Source: Ruminococcaceae bacterium UBA3329 (GTDB lineage Bacteria > Bacillota > Clostridia > Oscillospirales > Acutalibacteraceae). Taken from it: a stretch of DNA of 15,555 bases. Under the pieces are notes generated by a model. The model was not told the DNA's origin and made no database searches. It saw nothing but the letters and a program-made list of their open reading frames with translations. Location: assembly GCA_002361875.1 (NCBI GenBank), contig DERX01000082.1:1-15555 (forward strand), given 5' to 3'. A program made the translations under genes and the position numbers. Below are positions 5,582-12,921 of the stretch, piece by piece (positions within the stretch are counted from its first letter, which is position 1; each line of letters opens with the position of its first letter).

Positions 5582-5610
5582 ACTATAACCTATTTTCACA
5601 GTAAAGTCAA
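5582..5610 (-). promoter_or_regulatory. SigA promoter reading into the pnuC leader
   Basis: On the minus strand TTGACT (5605-5610) and TATAGT (5582-5587) are 17 bp apart. The -10 box is embedded in a perfect palindrome, GGTTA-CTA-TAACC (5578-5590), which could be an operator. The predicted start is near 5575. Confidence 0.85.
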
Positions 5611-5750
5611 TAGTAAATTTTATTTGTGCGGATAATTACTGTATTTTGAAGCCGTATTGTCCCTCCAATTCTAATTTACTGTTTAATTCATTATAAAACA
5701 ATACCGTGCTAAAGCCAATTGCTTCTCTGCGAGAATACCGCAGTGGGCTA

Positions 5751-5778
5751 TAAAAAAGCACCCACTTTCGTAGGTGCT
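5751..5778 (-). terminator. Rho-independent terminator of rplM-rpsI
   Basis: On the minus strand a 9-bp stem (5770-5778 with 5757-5765, one G-T wobble) closed by a GAAA tetraloop is followed by six T, 18 nt after the rpsI stop codon. Confidence 0.92.
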
Positions 5779-5796
5779 GAAAAGATAGACAATAAG

Positions 5797-6195
5797 TTAT
5801 CTCTTTGAGAACTGCGGTGCACGGCGAGCGCCTTTGAGACCGTATTTCTTTCTTTCCTTCATTCTCGGGTCTCTTGTTAAGAAACCTGCCTTTTTAAGCT
5901 CGGAACGAAGATTTTCGTCATACTGAAGAAGAGCACGTGAAAGGCCGTGGCGGATTGCGCCTGCCTGACCTGTAACACCGCCGCCGTTTACACGGCAAAC
6001 AATGTCAAACTTCTCTGTTGTGCCTGTAAGTGCGAGAGGCTGACGAACAATAAGCTTGAGAGTTTCAAGACCGAAATAATCGTCAATATCTCTGTCGTTA
6101 ATTGTGATTTTACCTGTACCTGCATAAACACGTACACGAGCTACTGATTTTTTTCTTCTGCCTGTACCGTAAAAATAAGGATTTGTTTCGTACAT
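5797..6195 (-). CDS. rpsI: 30S ribosomal protein S9 (uS9)
   Basis: Small-subunit protein of 132 aa, the usual length. The N-terminal YGTGRRKKSVARVRV, the central GGGVTGQAGAIRHGLSRALL and the C-terminal KARRAPQFSKR-like tail (here KGARRAPQFSKR), which reaches the P-site tRNA, are all diagnostic. GGGAGG lies 9 nt before the ATG. It follows rplM by 19 nt and is closed by a strong terminator, forming the near-universal L13-S9 pair. Confidence 0.99.
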   Translation of the reverse strand: MYETNPYFYGTGRRKKSVARVRVYAGTGKITINDRDIDDYFGLETLKLIVRQPLALTGTTEKFDIVCRVNGGGVTGQAGAIRHGLSRALLQYDENLRSELKKAGFLTRDPRMKERKKYGLKGARRAPQFSKR

Positions 6196-6214
6196 CTAAT
6201 TTTGCCTCCCTTTC

Positions 6215-6643
6215 TTAAAATTCTCTTGTCTCGGGCTTCTGTGCGGCATGCTTGTGGTCAGCGCCTGCATAAACACGAAGACGAGTAAGAGCCTCACGGC
6301 CGATTGTGTTGTCGGGAATCATACCCTTAACTGCTTTTGTTACTGCGAATTCAGGCTTTGTCTTCATAAGAGTGCTGTATTTAACCTCTTTCATATTTCC
6401 GATATAGCCTGTGTGATGATAATACATCTTCTGGTTAAGCTTGTTACCTGTAAGAACAACCTGAGCAGCGTTGATAATGATTACATGGTCGCCGCAGTCT
6501 GCGTTCGGTGTAAATGTGGGCTTGTGCTTACCTCTTAAAAGAGTAGCAGCTTCAGCGGCAACCTTACCGAGGGGTTTGCCGGCAGCGTCAAGCACATACC
6601 AGTTACGGGTAATATCGCCCTTTTTCGGCATATAAGTTGACAT
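6215..6643 (-). CDS. rplM: 50S ribosomal protein L13 (uL13)
   Basis: Large-subunit protein of 142 aa, the typical bacterial length. Diagnostic segments are RNWYVLDAAGKPLGKVA, LLRGKHKPTFTP, the GDHVIIINA stretch, YYHHTGYIG and LTRLRVYAGADHKH. The start is the ATG at 6643, with GGAGG 9 nt upstream; an in-frame GTG at 6658 overlaps that site and would add five residues not seen in the family. It is the first gene of the rplM-rpsI operon, about 30 nt downstream of its predicted transcription start. The short leader leaves no room for the structured L13 autoregulatory leader known from other Firmicutes. Confidence 0.99.
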   Translation of the reverse strand: MSTYMPKKGDITRNWYVLDAAGKPLGKVAAEAATLLRGKHKPTFTPNADCGDHVIIINAAQVVLTGNKLNQKMYYHHTGYIGNMKEVKYSTLMKTKPEFAVTKAVKGMIPDNTIGREALTRLRVYAGADHKHAAQKPETREF

Positions 6644-6681
6644 AGAACTTACCTCCACTAATATTTTTTATTGCGAGAGAA

Positions 6682-6710
6682 ATAATAGCACATTGTTTTT
6701 TGCTTGTCAA
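6682..6710 (-). promoter_or_regulatory. SigA promoter of rplM-rpsI
   Basis: On the minus strand a perfect TTGACA (6705-6710) and TATTAT (6682-6687) are 17 bp apart. The predicted start near 6675 leaves a leader of about 30 nt. Confidence 0.9.
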
Positions 6711-6813
6711 CACAATTTTTTTAATTTTTAATTAAACAAATAATTATCTCTTATTTTCTTGATTTTTCTCTGCTTTTTGCATATTTTTCTCATAAAGAAT
6801 TTTTTACAAATTT

Positions 6814-6843
6814 TTGTTTACTTTTTTGTTATAAAGATATAAA
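6814..6843 (+). promoter_or_regulatory. Possible promoter of the TtcA-like gene
   Basis: TTGTTT (6814-6819) and TATAAA (6838-6843) are 18 bp apart in very AT-rich DNA between divergent genes. The match is moderate and other registers are possible. Confidence 0.4.
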
Positions 6844-6869
6844 ATAAAGAAAAAAACGGAGGTGAGCGT

Positions 6870-7580
6870 ATGCAAAAGCTGTTAAGCCTTGTCCGTGCGG
6901 CAGTTGACAAATATAATATGATAGAAGACGGCGACAGAATTGCAGTGTGCGTTTCGGGTGGAAAAGACAGCGTTGTGCTGTTAAAATGTATGGCGGAACT
7001 CGGGCGCTTTTACCCCAAAAGCTTTGAGCTTTGCGCAGTTACGCTTGACCCGTGCTTTTTCGGTGAATACGGCGATTATTCCGAAATTGAAAGGCTTTGC
7101 GGGGAAAATAACATTCCGTATACCGTTAAGCGAACAGACTTATATAATGTAATATTTGAAACGAGGAAAGAGAAAAATCCGTGCAGTCTTTGTGCAAGGA
7201 TGAGAAGAGGACTTTTGCACGATACCGCAAAAGAGCTTGCCTGTAACAAAATCGCACTCGGTCACCACATGGACGACGCCGCAGAAACATTTTTGATGAA
7301 CCTTTTCTCCGGCGGAAGAGCCGAATGCTTCTCTCCTGTTTCATACCTTTCAAGAAAAGATTTATATATGATACGCCCGCTGATTTTCGCTTATGAATCA
7401 GACATTATGAGGGTTGTCAAAAAAGAAAATCTGCCGATTGTTAAAAGTAACTGTCCTGCGGACGAAAACACCCACAGAGAAGAAATGAAACAGCTTTTAA
7501 AGGAGCTTGAAAAGAAGTACCCTGCAATACGGCAGAAAATTGTGGGCGCAATGCAAGCAGGTAATATCAGTAATTGGTAA
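6870..7580 (+). CDS. TtcA-family PP-loop tRNA thiolase
   Basis: A 236-aa cytoplasmic ATP-dependent sulfurtransferase-type protein. The PP-loop SGGKDS is at 29-34. The CxxC pair Cys105/Cys108 lies in NPCSLCARMRRG, nearly the E. coli TtcA iron-sulfur motif, and a third cysteine (Cys195, SNCPADENTHRE) could complete a [4Fe-4S] site. GHHMDD (131-136), followed by AETFLMNLF, is also typical of TtcA. TtcA makes 2-thiocytidine at tRNA position 32; this protein is shorter than the E. coli enzyme (about 310 aa), as is common for Clostridia homologs, so the exact tRNA target is inferred. The start is set by GGAGGTGA 4 nt upstream. It stands alone, divergent from rplM. Confidence 0.88.
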   Translation: MQKLLSLVRAAVDKYNMIEDGDRIAVCVSGGKDSVVLLKCMAELGRFYPKSFELCAVTLDPCFFGEYGDYSEIERLCGENNIPYTVKRTDLYNVIFETRKEKNPCSLCARMRRGLLHDTAKELACNKIALGHHMDDAAETFLMNLFSGGRAECFSPVSYLSRKDLYMIRPLIFAYESDIMRVVKKENLPIVKSNCPADENTHREEMKQLLKELEKKYPAIRQKIVGAMQAGNISNW

Positions 7581-7583
7581 TAC

Positions 7584-7612
7584 TTGAAAAAGCTGAATAA
7601 TTAGTATATAAT
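7584..7612 (+). promoter_or_regulatory. SigA promoter of thrH-metY-phosphoesterase
   Basis: TTGAAA (7584-7589) and a perfect TATAAT (7607-7612) are 17 bp apart, giving a start near 7619 and a leader of about 30 nt. That is too short for a SAM or T-box leader before the methionine-related gene downstream. Confidence 0.85.
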
Positions 7613-7650
7613 AAAATAAAAATTTTTTAATGAACGGAGAGTTGTTTGTT

Positions 7651-8259
7651 ATGAGTGATATGAACATTGTATGTCTTGATATGGAAGGTGTTTTAGTACC
7701 GGAAATTTGGATTGCTTTCGCAGAAGAAAGCGGAATCCCCGAGCTTAAAAAGACAACAAGAGATGAGCCTGACTATGACAAGCTTATGAAATACCGTCTT
7801 AACATTCTTAAAGAGCACGGTTTAGGACTTAAAGAGGTTCAGGCAACTATCGCCAAAATCGACCCGATGCCCGGCGCAAAAGAATTTCTTGACGAGCTTA
7901 GAAGTCTTACACAGGTTATAATTCTCAGCGATACCTTTACGCAGTTTGCAGGTCCTTTAATGAAAAAGCTTGGTATGCCCACCATTTTCTGCAACACTCT
8001 TGAGGTTGCGGATGACGGTGAGATTACAGGCTTTAGAATGAGAATTAAGGATTCAAAGCTTTCTACCGTTAAAGCGCTTCAGTCAATAGGCTTTGAGACG
8101 ATTGCAAGCGGTGACAGCTACAATGACCTCGGTATGATTAAGGCAAGCAAAGCGGGCTTTTTATTCAAGAGCACAGACAAAATTAAAGCTGATTATCCCG
8201 AGCTTCCGGCATACGAAACTTATGACGAGCTTTTGGCGGCAATTAAAGAGAATTTATAA
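7651..8259 (+). CDS. thrH: ThrH: phosphoserine phosphatase / homoserine phosphotransferase
   Basis: A 202-aa HAD-superfamily enzyme. It aligns along its length with Pseudomonas ThrH (205 aa), which dephosphorylates phosphoserine and can move the phosphate to homoserine. Motif I is LDMEGVLVP (nucleophile Asp10), motif II is SDT (93-95), and motif IV is GDSYND (154-159). The family-specific PEIWIAFAEESGIPELK and TTRDEPDYDKLMKYRL are present. I chose the ATG at 7651, with GGAGAG upstream; an ATG at 7630 has no ribosome binding site and would add a non-homologous extension. metY starts 22 nt downstream. Together they suggest a serine/homoserine to homocysteine link; which ThrH activity matters in the cell cannot be read from the sequence. 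Confidence 0.93.
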   Translation: MSDMNIVCLDMEGVLVPEIWIAFAEESGIPELKKTTRDEPDYDKLMKYRLNILKEHGLGLKEVQATIAKIDPMPGAKEFLDELRSLTQVIILSDTFTQFAGPLMKKLGMPTIFCNTLEVADDGEITGFRMRIKDSKLSTVKALQSIGFETIASGDSYNDLGMIKASKAGFLFKSTDKIKADYPELPAYETYDELLAAIKENL

Positions 8260-8281
8260 TTTGTAATTTGAGGTGACAAAT

Positions 8282-9565
8282 ATGGGATTCGACCCTAATC
8301 AGAAAATAGAAACAAAGTGCGTTCAGGGCGGCTGGCAGCCGAAAAGCGGCGAACCGAGAGTTTTGCCCATTTACGAGAGCACAACCTTTAAATATGATAC
8401 ATCTGCCGATATGGCAAAGCTTTTTGACCTTGAACCGGGATATATGTATACCCGTCTTGCAAACCCGACAAGCGACGCAGTTGCGTCTAAAATTGCGGCG
8501 TTAGAGGGCGGTTATGCGGCTGTTCTCACATCATCGGGTCAGGCGGCAAACTTCTTTTCGCTTATTAACATTCTCGGCGCAGGCGACCATTTCATAAGCG
8601 CCGCAACAATTTACGGCGGTACATTTAATCTTTTCAATGTAACAATGAGGAAAATCGGAATTGATGTAACATTCGTTGACCCGAGAGCGACCGAAGAGGA
8701 AATTCAAGCGGCATTTAAGCCGAATACAAAGGCTGTTTTCGGCGAAACCGTTGCAAACCCCTCTCTTGATGTTCTTGATATTGAAAAATTCGCCCGTATC
8801 GCCCACAAAAACGGCGTTCCGCTTATAATCGATAACACCTTCCCCACACCGATTAACTGCCGTCCTATTGAATGGGGCGCAGATATTGTAACTCATTCGA
8901 CCACAAAATATATGGAAGGCCACGCATCTACAATCGGCGGCTGTGTTGTTGACAGCGGTAATTTTGACTGGTTCCAAAATGATAAATACCCCTGTATGAC
9001 CGAGCCTGACGAGAGCTATCACGGCGCTACCTACGCAAAAGATTTCGGCAAAGCGGGCTATATTACAAAAATTGTTGCCCAGCTTTTGCGTGATTACGGC
9101 TCAACACCATCTCCGTTTAACGCATTCCTTTTGAATTTAGGACTTGAAAGCCTTGCAGTAAGAGTTGAAAGACATGTTGAAAATGCTCAAAAGGTTGCGG
9201 AATATCTTGAAAATAACGAAAAAATATCTTGGGTGAATTACCCCGGACTTAAATCAAGCAAAGACTATGAGCTTGCCAAAAAGTATATGCCGAAAGGCAC
9301 CTGCGGTGTAATTTCATTCGGCGTTAACGGCGGCAGAGCCAAGGCTGAAGAATTTATGAATAACTTAAAGCTTGCCGCTATTGTAACTCATGTTGCAGAC
9401 GCAAGAACCTGTGTTCTTCACCCTGCTTCGTCAACACACAGACAGCTTTCCGACAAGGAACTTATTGAATGCGGCGTAACGCCCGACCTTATAAGATTTT
9501 CAGTAGGCATTGAAAATGTTGACGACATTATTGCCGACATTGAACAGGCCTTGCAGAAAATATAA
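8282..9565 (+). CDS. metY: O-acetylhomoserine sulfhydrylase (MetY-type, PLP-dependent)
   Basis: A 427-aa cytoplasmic PLP enzyme of the Cys/Met metabolism family. It makes homocysteine from an activated homoserine and sulfide (direct sulfhydrylation). Diagnostic segments: YMYTRLANPT, LTSSGQAANFF, FGETVANPSLDVLDI, the PLP Asp in IIDNTFPTP, the Schiff-base lysine Lys209 in HSTTKYMEGH, and GLESLAVRVERH. The length is typical of MetY and longer than CGS/MetB. I chose the ATG at 8282, with GAGGTGA upstream; an in-frame GTG at 8273 lies inside that site. It is the middle gene of a three-gene unit. It could also accept O-phosphohomoserine, which would make ThrH its substrate supplier; that is inference. 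Confidence 0.95.
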   Translation: MGFDPNQKIETKCVQGGWQPKSGEPRVLPIYESTTFKYDTSADMAKLFDLEPGYMYTRLANPTSDAVASKIAALEGGYAAVLTSSGQAANFFSLINILGAGDHFISAATIYGGTFNLFNVTMRKIGIDVTFVDPRATEEEIQAAFKPNTKAVFGETVANPSLDVLDIEKFARIAHKNGVPLIIDNTFPTPINCRPIEWGADIVTHSTTKYMEGHASTIGGCVVDSGNFDWFQNDKYPCMTEPDESYHGATYAKDFGKAGYITKIVAQLLRDYGSTPSPFNAFLLNLGLESLAVRVERHVENAQKVAEYLENNEKISWVNYPGLKSSKDYELAKKYMPKGTCGVISFGVNGGRAKAEEFMNNLKLAAIVTHVADARTCVLHPASSTHRQLSDKELIECGVTPDLIRFSVGIENVDDIIADIEQALQKI

Positions 9566-9594
9566 GAAAAGGTAAAGAAAGGGATTTGGGGAAA

Positions 9595-10749
9595 ATGACA
9601 AAGGCAAAAAAGCGTATTGTTACGGCAATTCTCTGCATAGTTGCAGTTTTGCTGATTGTCGGTATAGTTTTAGGGATTCTTTGGTTTCCCGTAAAGGGAA
9701 AGGCAAACAGTGAATTTTGGCTTTCAACTGACCCCTACCGTTTAGAGGACACTGTTGTTATTCAGAAAGACCCGAATAAGGATTTCAAAATTTTAAATCT
9801 TACGGATATTCAGTATAACGATACCTTGGATATAGGCAAGCGCAAATACACCGAAGAAACAATCCGTACGCTTATCGAGCAGGAAAAGCCCGATTTGATT
9901 ACCATGACGGGCGATCAGGTATGGGCGGCATTTCAAAAGCAGTCGCAAAAGGATTTAATTGAGCTTATAGACTCCTTCGGTATTCCGTGGGCGCCCGTAT
10001 TCGGCAACCATGACGGTGAAGGCAATGCAGACAAAAACTGGCTTGCAGACCGCTACATTGAATCTAAAAACTGTTTATTCAAAAAAGGGCCTAATAACAT
10101 CGGCGGCGTAGGCAACTATATTATCAACATTACGGAAGGCGACAAAATAGTTCAGTCGCTGATTATGATGGATTCAGGGTCTTGGCGAGGATATGACGGT
10201 ATTCCCGAAGAGCGCAAAATGACGGAAAAGGCAATTGACCCCGACACGCAGGAATGGATAATGAATGATGACGGCAGTATTAAGGTTGACACATTCGGTA
10301 CAGGCTACGAATTTTTAGCCGAAAGTCAAATTGAATGGTACAAATGGGCAATTAAGGGCGCAGAGCAAGTTAACGGCGGTGAAATGCCTGAATCCATTGC
10401 GTTTTTCCATATTGCAATTCCCGAATTTTACACAGCCTACATACGCTGGAAAGAGAGCGGATATAACCCAGAAATGGGCTTCGGCGAAAAGCGTGAAGAG
10501 GTTTGCTGTCCCAGCGTAAATTCAGGATTTTTTGACGCTGTCAAGGAGCTTGGCAGTACCAAAAACATTGTTGTGGGTCACGACCATATAAATAACTATT
10601 CAGTAATGTATGAGGGCGTGCGGCTGACATACGGTCTTAAAACAGGCGACAGATGCTATGCAAATGATGACTTAAACGGCGGTACAGTGCTTACAATTAA
10701 CGAAAACGGTGTAAAAACCGAGCATAAGTATGTAAGACCGACAAAATAA
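9595..10749 (+). CDS. Membrane-anchored metallophosphoesterase (calcineurin-like)
   Basis: A 384-aa protein with a basic N-terminus and one hydrophobic segment (about 8-34), so the catalytic domain is probably outside the membrane. Metal-site motifs are in family order: Asp71 in LTDIQYND, GDQ (106-108), GNHD (137-140), His272 in FFHIAIPE, and GHDH (328-331). The first motif reads D-x-Q rather than the usual D-x-H. The insert between GNHD and the His272 motif resembles Dcr2/Sia1-type phosphoesterases. The substrate is unknown. I chose the ATG at 9595 over a TTG at 9586 that almost touches the AAAGGG site. It follows metY by 29 nt and is closed by a terminator, so it is probably the last gene of the thrH unit, although no metabolic link is evident. 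Confidence 0.87.
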   Translation: MTKAKKRIVTAILCIVAVLLIVGIVLGILWFPVKGKANSEFWLSTDPYRLEDTVVIQKDPNKDFKILNLTDIQYNDTLDIGKRKYTEETIRTLIEQEKPDLITMTGDQVWAAFQKQSQKDLIELIDSFGIPWAPVFGNHDGEGNADKNWLADRYIESKNCLFKKGPNNIGGVGNYIINITEGDKIVQSLIMMDSGSWRGYDGIPEERKMTEKAIDPDTQEWIMNDDGSIKVDTFGTGYEFLAESQIEWYKWAIKGAEQVNGGEMPESIAFFHIAIPEFYTAYIRWKESGYNPEMGFGEKREEVCCPSVNSGFFDAVKELGSTKNIVVGHDHINNYSVMYEGVRLTYGLKTGDRCYANDDLNGGTVLTINENGVKTEHKYVRPTK

Positions 10750-10771
10750 TCAAATAAAACACAGTTAAAAG

Positions 10772-10808
10772 CCGAAATTCACAAATGCGAGTTTCGGTTT
10801 TTTATTTT
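10772..10808 (+). terminator. Rho-independent terminator of the thrH-metY unit
   Basis: A 9-bp stem (10772-10780 with 10789-10797, one G-T wobble) and an 8-nt loop are followed by TTTTTTATTTT, 22 nt after the stop codon. Confidence 0.9.
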
Positions 10809-10867
10809 AACTAAATACTATTTACAAAAGTTTACAATATTTTAACCAATTTTAATTTAGAATGTAT

Positions 10868-10873
10868 TATAAT
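10868..10873 (+). promoter_or_regulatory. Candidate -10 box for citrate synthase
   Basis: A perfect TATAAT lies 48 nt before the start codon. No good -35 box sits 16-18 bp upstream, so the promoter may depend on an activator or be read by another factor. Confidence 0.4.
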
Positions 10874-10920
10874 GGGTTTATAAAAGATGCATATTCCCCC
10901 AAAAGAAAGGAGAATACTAA

Positions 10921-12279
10921 ATGAGCTACAATAAAACAGATTTGGACAATTTCAAAAAGACACATGCCGAGCTGTGCCTTGAAAACGGCAAAATTGATGT
11001 TGAGCTTTATGAAAAATACGGTGTAAAACGCGGACTTCGCGACAAAAACGGACAGGGCGTTGTTGCCGGTCTTACCACGGTTTCAGAGGTTTTGGCATCA
11101 AAAGAAACACCCGAGGGCAGAGTTCCCTGTGACGGCAGGCTTTCATACAGAGGAATAAATGTTATTGATTTAATTAAAGGCAGAGGCTCTAACCGCTTCG
11201 GCTTTGAAGAGGCGACATATTTATTGCTGTTCGGCAAATTGCCTACAAAAGAACAGTTAGATGAATTTATCGCCGTTCTTTCAGACCTTCGCACACTGCC
11301 CACCAACTTTACCCGTGATGTCATTATGAAAGCACCGAGCAAGGACATTATGAATTCGCTTACAAAAAGCGTTTTAACCCTTGCGGCTTATGACGACTTG
11401 GCGTCGGATTTGAGCCTTGACAATGTTCTCGGGCAGTGCCTTCGGTTAATAAGCTGTTTTCCTATGCTCTCGGTTTACGCATACCACGCATACAATCATT
11501 ACGAATGTGATGATTCTCTTTATATTCACAGACCTGACCCGTCACTGTCAACAGCGGAAAATATTTTAAGAATGCTTCGTCCCGATATGAAGTATTCAGA
11601 GCTTGAGGCAAGAGTTTTAGATACCGCTTTAATTCTTCATATGGAGCACGGCGGCGGTAACAACTCCTCATTCACCACGCATGTTGTCACATCTTCAGGC
11701 TCTGATACATATTCAACTATGTCGGCGGCACTTTGCTCGCTTAAAGGGCCAAAGCACGGCGGAGCTAACATTAAGGTCGTTGAAATGATGGACGACATTA
11801 AAGCGCATGTAAGCGACACTGCGGACGATGACGCTTTGCGTGACTATCTTTCAAAAATTGTGGACAAAGAGGCTTTTGACAAAAAGGGTCTTATTTACGG
11901 TATGGGTCATGCAATTTACTCCGTTTCCGACCCCCGTGCGCAGGTTTTCCGCTCATTTGTTAAAGAGCTTGCCATAGAAAAAGGACGAACGGACGACTTT
12001 GAGCTTTACAGCAAGGTTGAAACAATCGGCAAGGAAATAATTGCGCAAAAGCGTAAGATTTACAAGGGAGTCAGCATAAATGTTGACTTTTTCAGCGGAT
12101 TTGTTTACAGTATGCTCGGAATTCCTGAAGAGCTGTTCACTCCGATTTTTGCAATTGCAAGGGTTGCAGGCTGGTCTGCGCACAGAATTGAGGAGCTTAT
12201 AAATACTGATAAAATTATCCGCCCTGCGTACAAGAGCGTGGGCGAAAAGCAACAGTATTTGCCTTTAGACGAAAGATAA
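10921..12279 (+). CDS. gltA: Citrate synthase
   Basis: A 452-aa cytoplasmic enzyme that condenses oxaloacetate and acetyl-CoA to citrate. Family segments are GLTTVSEVLASKE, GRLSYRGINVIDLI and FEEATYLLLFGKLP at the N-terminal side. The catalytic and substrate residues are visible as His243 (HGGGNNSSFT), His279 (GPKHGGAN), His330 (GHAIYSVSDPRA) and Asp389 (SINVDFFSGFVY). The length is slightly above the ~430 aa common for bacterial GltA, mainly in the N-terminal extension. AAAGGAG lies 8 nt before the ATG. It is alone; no aconitase or isocitrate dehydrogenase gene is adjacent. 2-methylcitrate synthase is an alternative but there is no propionate-pathway context. A role in making glutamate carbon is likely in an anaerobe. 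Confidence 0.95.
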   Translation: MSYNKTDLDNFKKTHAELCLENGKIDVELYEKYGVKRGLRDKNGQGVVAGLTTVSEVLASKETPEGRVPCDGRLSYRGINVIDLIKGRGSNRFGFEEATYLLLFGKLPTKEQLDEFIAVLSDLRTLPTNFTRDVIMKAPSKDIMNSLTKSVLTLAAYDDLASDLSLDNVLGQCLRLISCFPMLSVYAYHAYNHYECDDSLYIHRPDPSLSTAENILRMLRPDMKYSELEARVLDTALILHMEHGGGNNSSFTTHVVTSSGSDTYSTMSAALCSLKGPKHGGANIKVVEMMDDIKAHVSDTADDDALRDYLSKIVDKEAFDKKGLIYGMGHAIYSVSDPRAQVFRSFVKELAIEKGRTDDFELYSKVETIGKEIIAQKRKIYKGVSINVDFFSGFVYSMLGIPEELFTPIFAIARVAGWSAHRIEELINTDKIIRPAYKSVGEKQQYLPLDER

Positions 12280-12301
12280 TCAAATTAAATAAAATCGTTA
12301 A

Positions 12302-12335
12302 AATCCCCGCTCTTACACAAACAAGAACGGGGATT
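12302..12335 (+). terminator. Hairpin after citrate synthase, terminator-like
   Basis: AATCCCCG (12302-12309) pairs with CGGGGATT (12328-12335), with a further TCTT / AAGA stem inside, one mismatch between them. The T-tract that should follow is weak, so termination may be partial. It runs directly into the -35 box of the next promoter. Confidence 0.6.
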
Positions 12336-12336
12336 G

Positions 12337-12365
12337 TTGACTAAATTTTAATTAAGTGCTATTAT
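12337..12365 (+). promoter_or_regulatory. SigA promoter of the S24/S26 peptidase gene
   Basis: TTGACT (12337-12342) and TATTAT (12360-12365) are 17 bp apart, starting transcription near 12372, about 40 nt before the start codon. Confidence 0.8.
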
Positions 12366-12409
12366 GAAAGATAAAGAAAATCATTTTTAAATTAGAAAGA
12401 TTCAATGAT

Positions 12410-12856
12410 ATGGAAAACAAAAAAAGAGTTTCTCTTGAAGAAATTTACCCTGCAATTAAAGAAACACTTTTAGGCGGCGGCACGGTCGAACTGCCGATTA
12501 CGGGAACGAGCATGTTTCCGCTTTTGAAGGCGGGTCGTGACACGGTTATTATTAAGGCAGCCAGTGAATTTGCCGTCGGCGACATAATTTTTTACCGCAG
12601 AGACGACGGTCATTTTGTTCTGCACAGAATTGTAGGTACTGACGAAAACGGATATATTCTTTGCGGTGACAACCAAACATTGCTCGAAAAGAATATTGAG
12701 AACAGGCACATTATTGCAAAGGTTATTGAGCTTCACCGTGACGGAAAAATCATTTCGGCGGACGACCCCGAATATGTTCGCAGGGTAAATTTTTGGATAA
12801 AAGCTCTGCCCCACCGCCGACTGCCCCTTGTTATAATGAGAAAGCTGAGTAAATAA
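12410..12856 (+). CDS. S24/S26-family peptidase without a membrane anchor
   Basis: A 148-aa protein with the signal-peptidase/LexA-type serine-peptidase core. The nucleophile region is TGTSMFPLLKAGRD (Ser34). VGDIIFYRRDDG (56-67), the second catalytic region VLHRIV (His72) and GDN (86-88) follow in the right order. A histidine stands where bacterial signal peptidase I has its general-base lysine, as in SipW/ER-type enzymes. Unlike those, no N-terminal transmembrane segment is visible. There is also no DNA-binding domain, so it is not LexA. Substrate unknown. The start lacks a strong ribosome binding site (only AGAAAG upstream). It faces the polysaccharide cluster tail-to-tail across a shared terminator. 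Proteins of this kind are, from memory, often found near NTP_transf_5 genes such as the one at 14160-15314. Confidence 0.82.
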   Translation: MENKKRVSLEEIYPAIKETLLGGGTVELPITGTSMFPLLKAGRDTVIIKAASEFAVGDIIFYRRDDGHFVLHRIVGTDENGYILCGDNQTLLEKNIENRHIIAKVIELHRDGKIISADDPEYVRRVNFWIKALPHRRLPLVIMRKLSK

Positions 12857-12873
12857 CATATTATATAAGAATT

Positions 12874-12905
12874 AAAGCGGAGTTTTTGCTCCGCTTTTGT
12901 TTTGC
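12874..12905. terminator. Bidirectional terminator between convergent genes
   Basis: AAAGCGGAG (12874-12882) and CTCCGCTTT (12889-12897) form a perfect 9-bp stem with a TTTTTG loop. TTTTGTTTTG follows on the plus strand; on the minus strand the tail is TTTAATTCTTATAT. It serves the peptidase gene on plus and, more weakly, the epimerase gene on minus. Confidence 0.88.
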
Positions 12906-12921
12906 TCTTATTCTGTTTGAT

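Noticed and set aside
8531..9022. Open frame of 163 codons on the minus strand inside metY
   Set aside because: It is fully overlapped by a highly conserved PLP enzyme on the plus strand and its translation looks like no protein family; an antisense shadow.
9586..9594. TTG start for the metallophosphoesterase
   Set aside because: The purine-rich site almost touches the TTG, while the ATG at 9595 has a workable spacing and gives a normal basic N-terminus before the membrane segment.
12470..12859. Open frame of 129 codons on the minus strand over the S24/S26 peptidase gene
   Set aside because: Antisense to a gene with recognisable catalytic motifs, no ribosome binding site and no recognisable domain.
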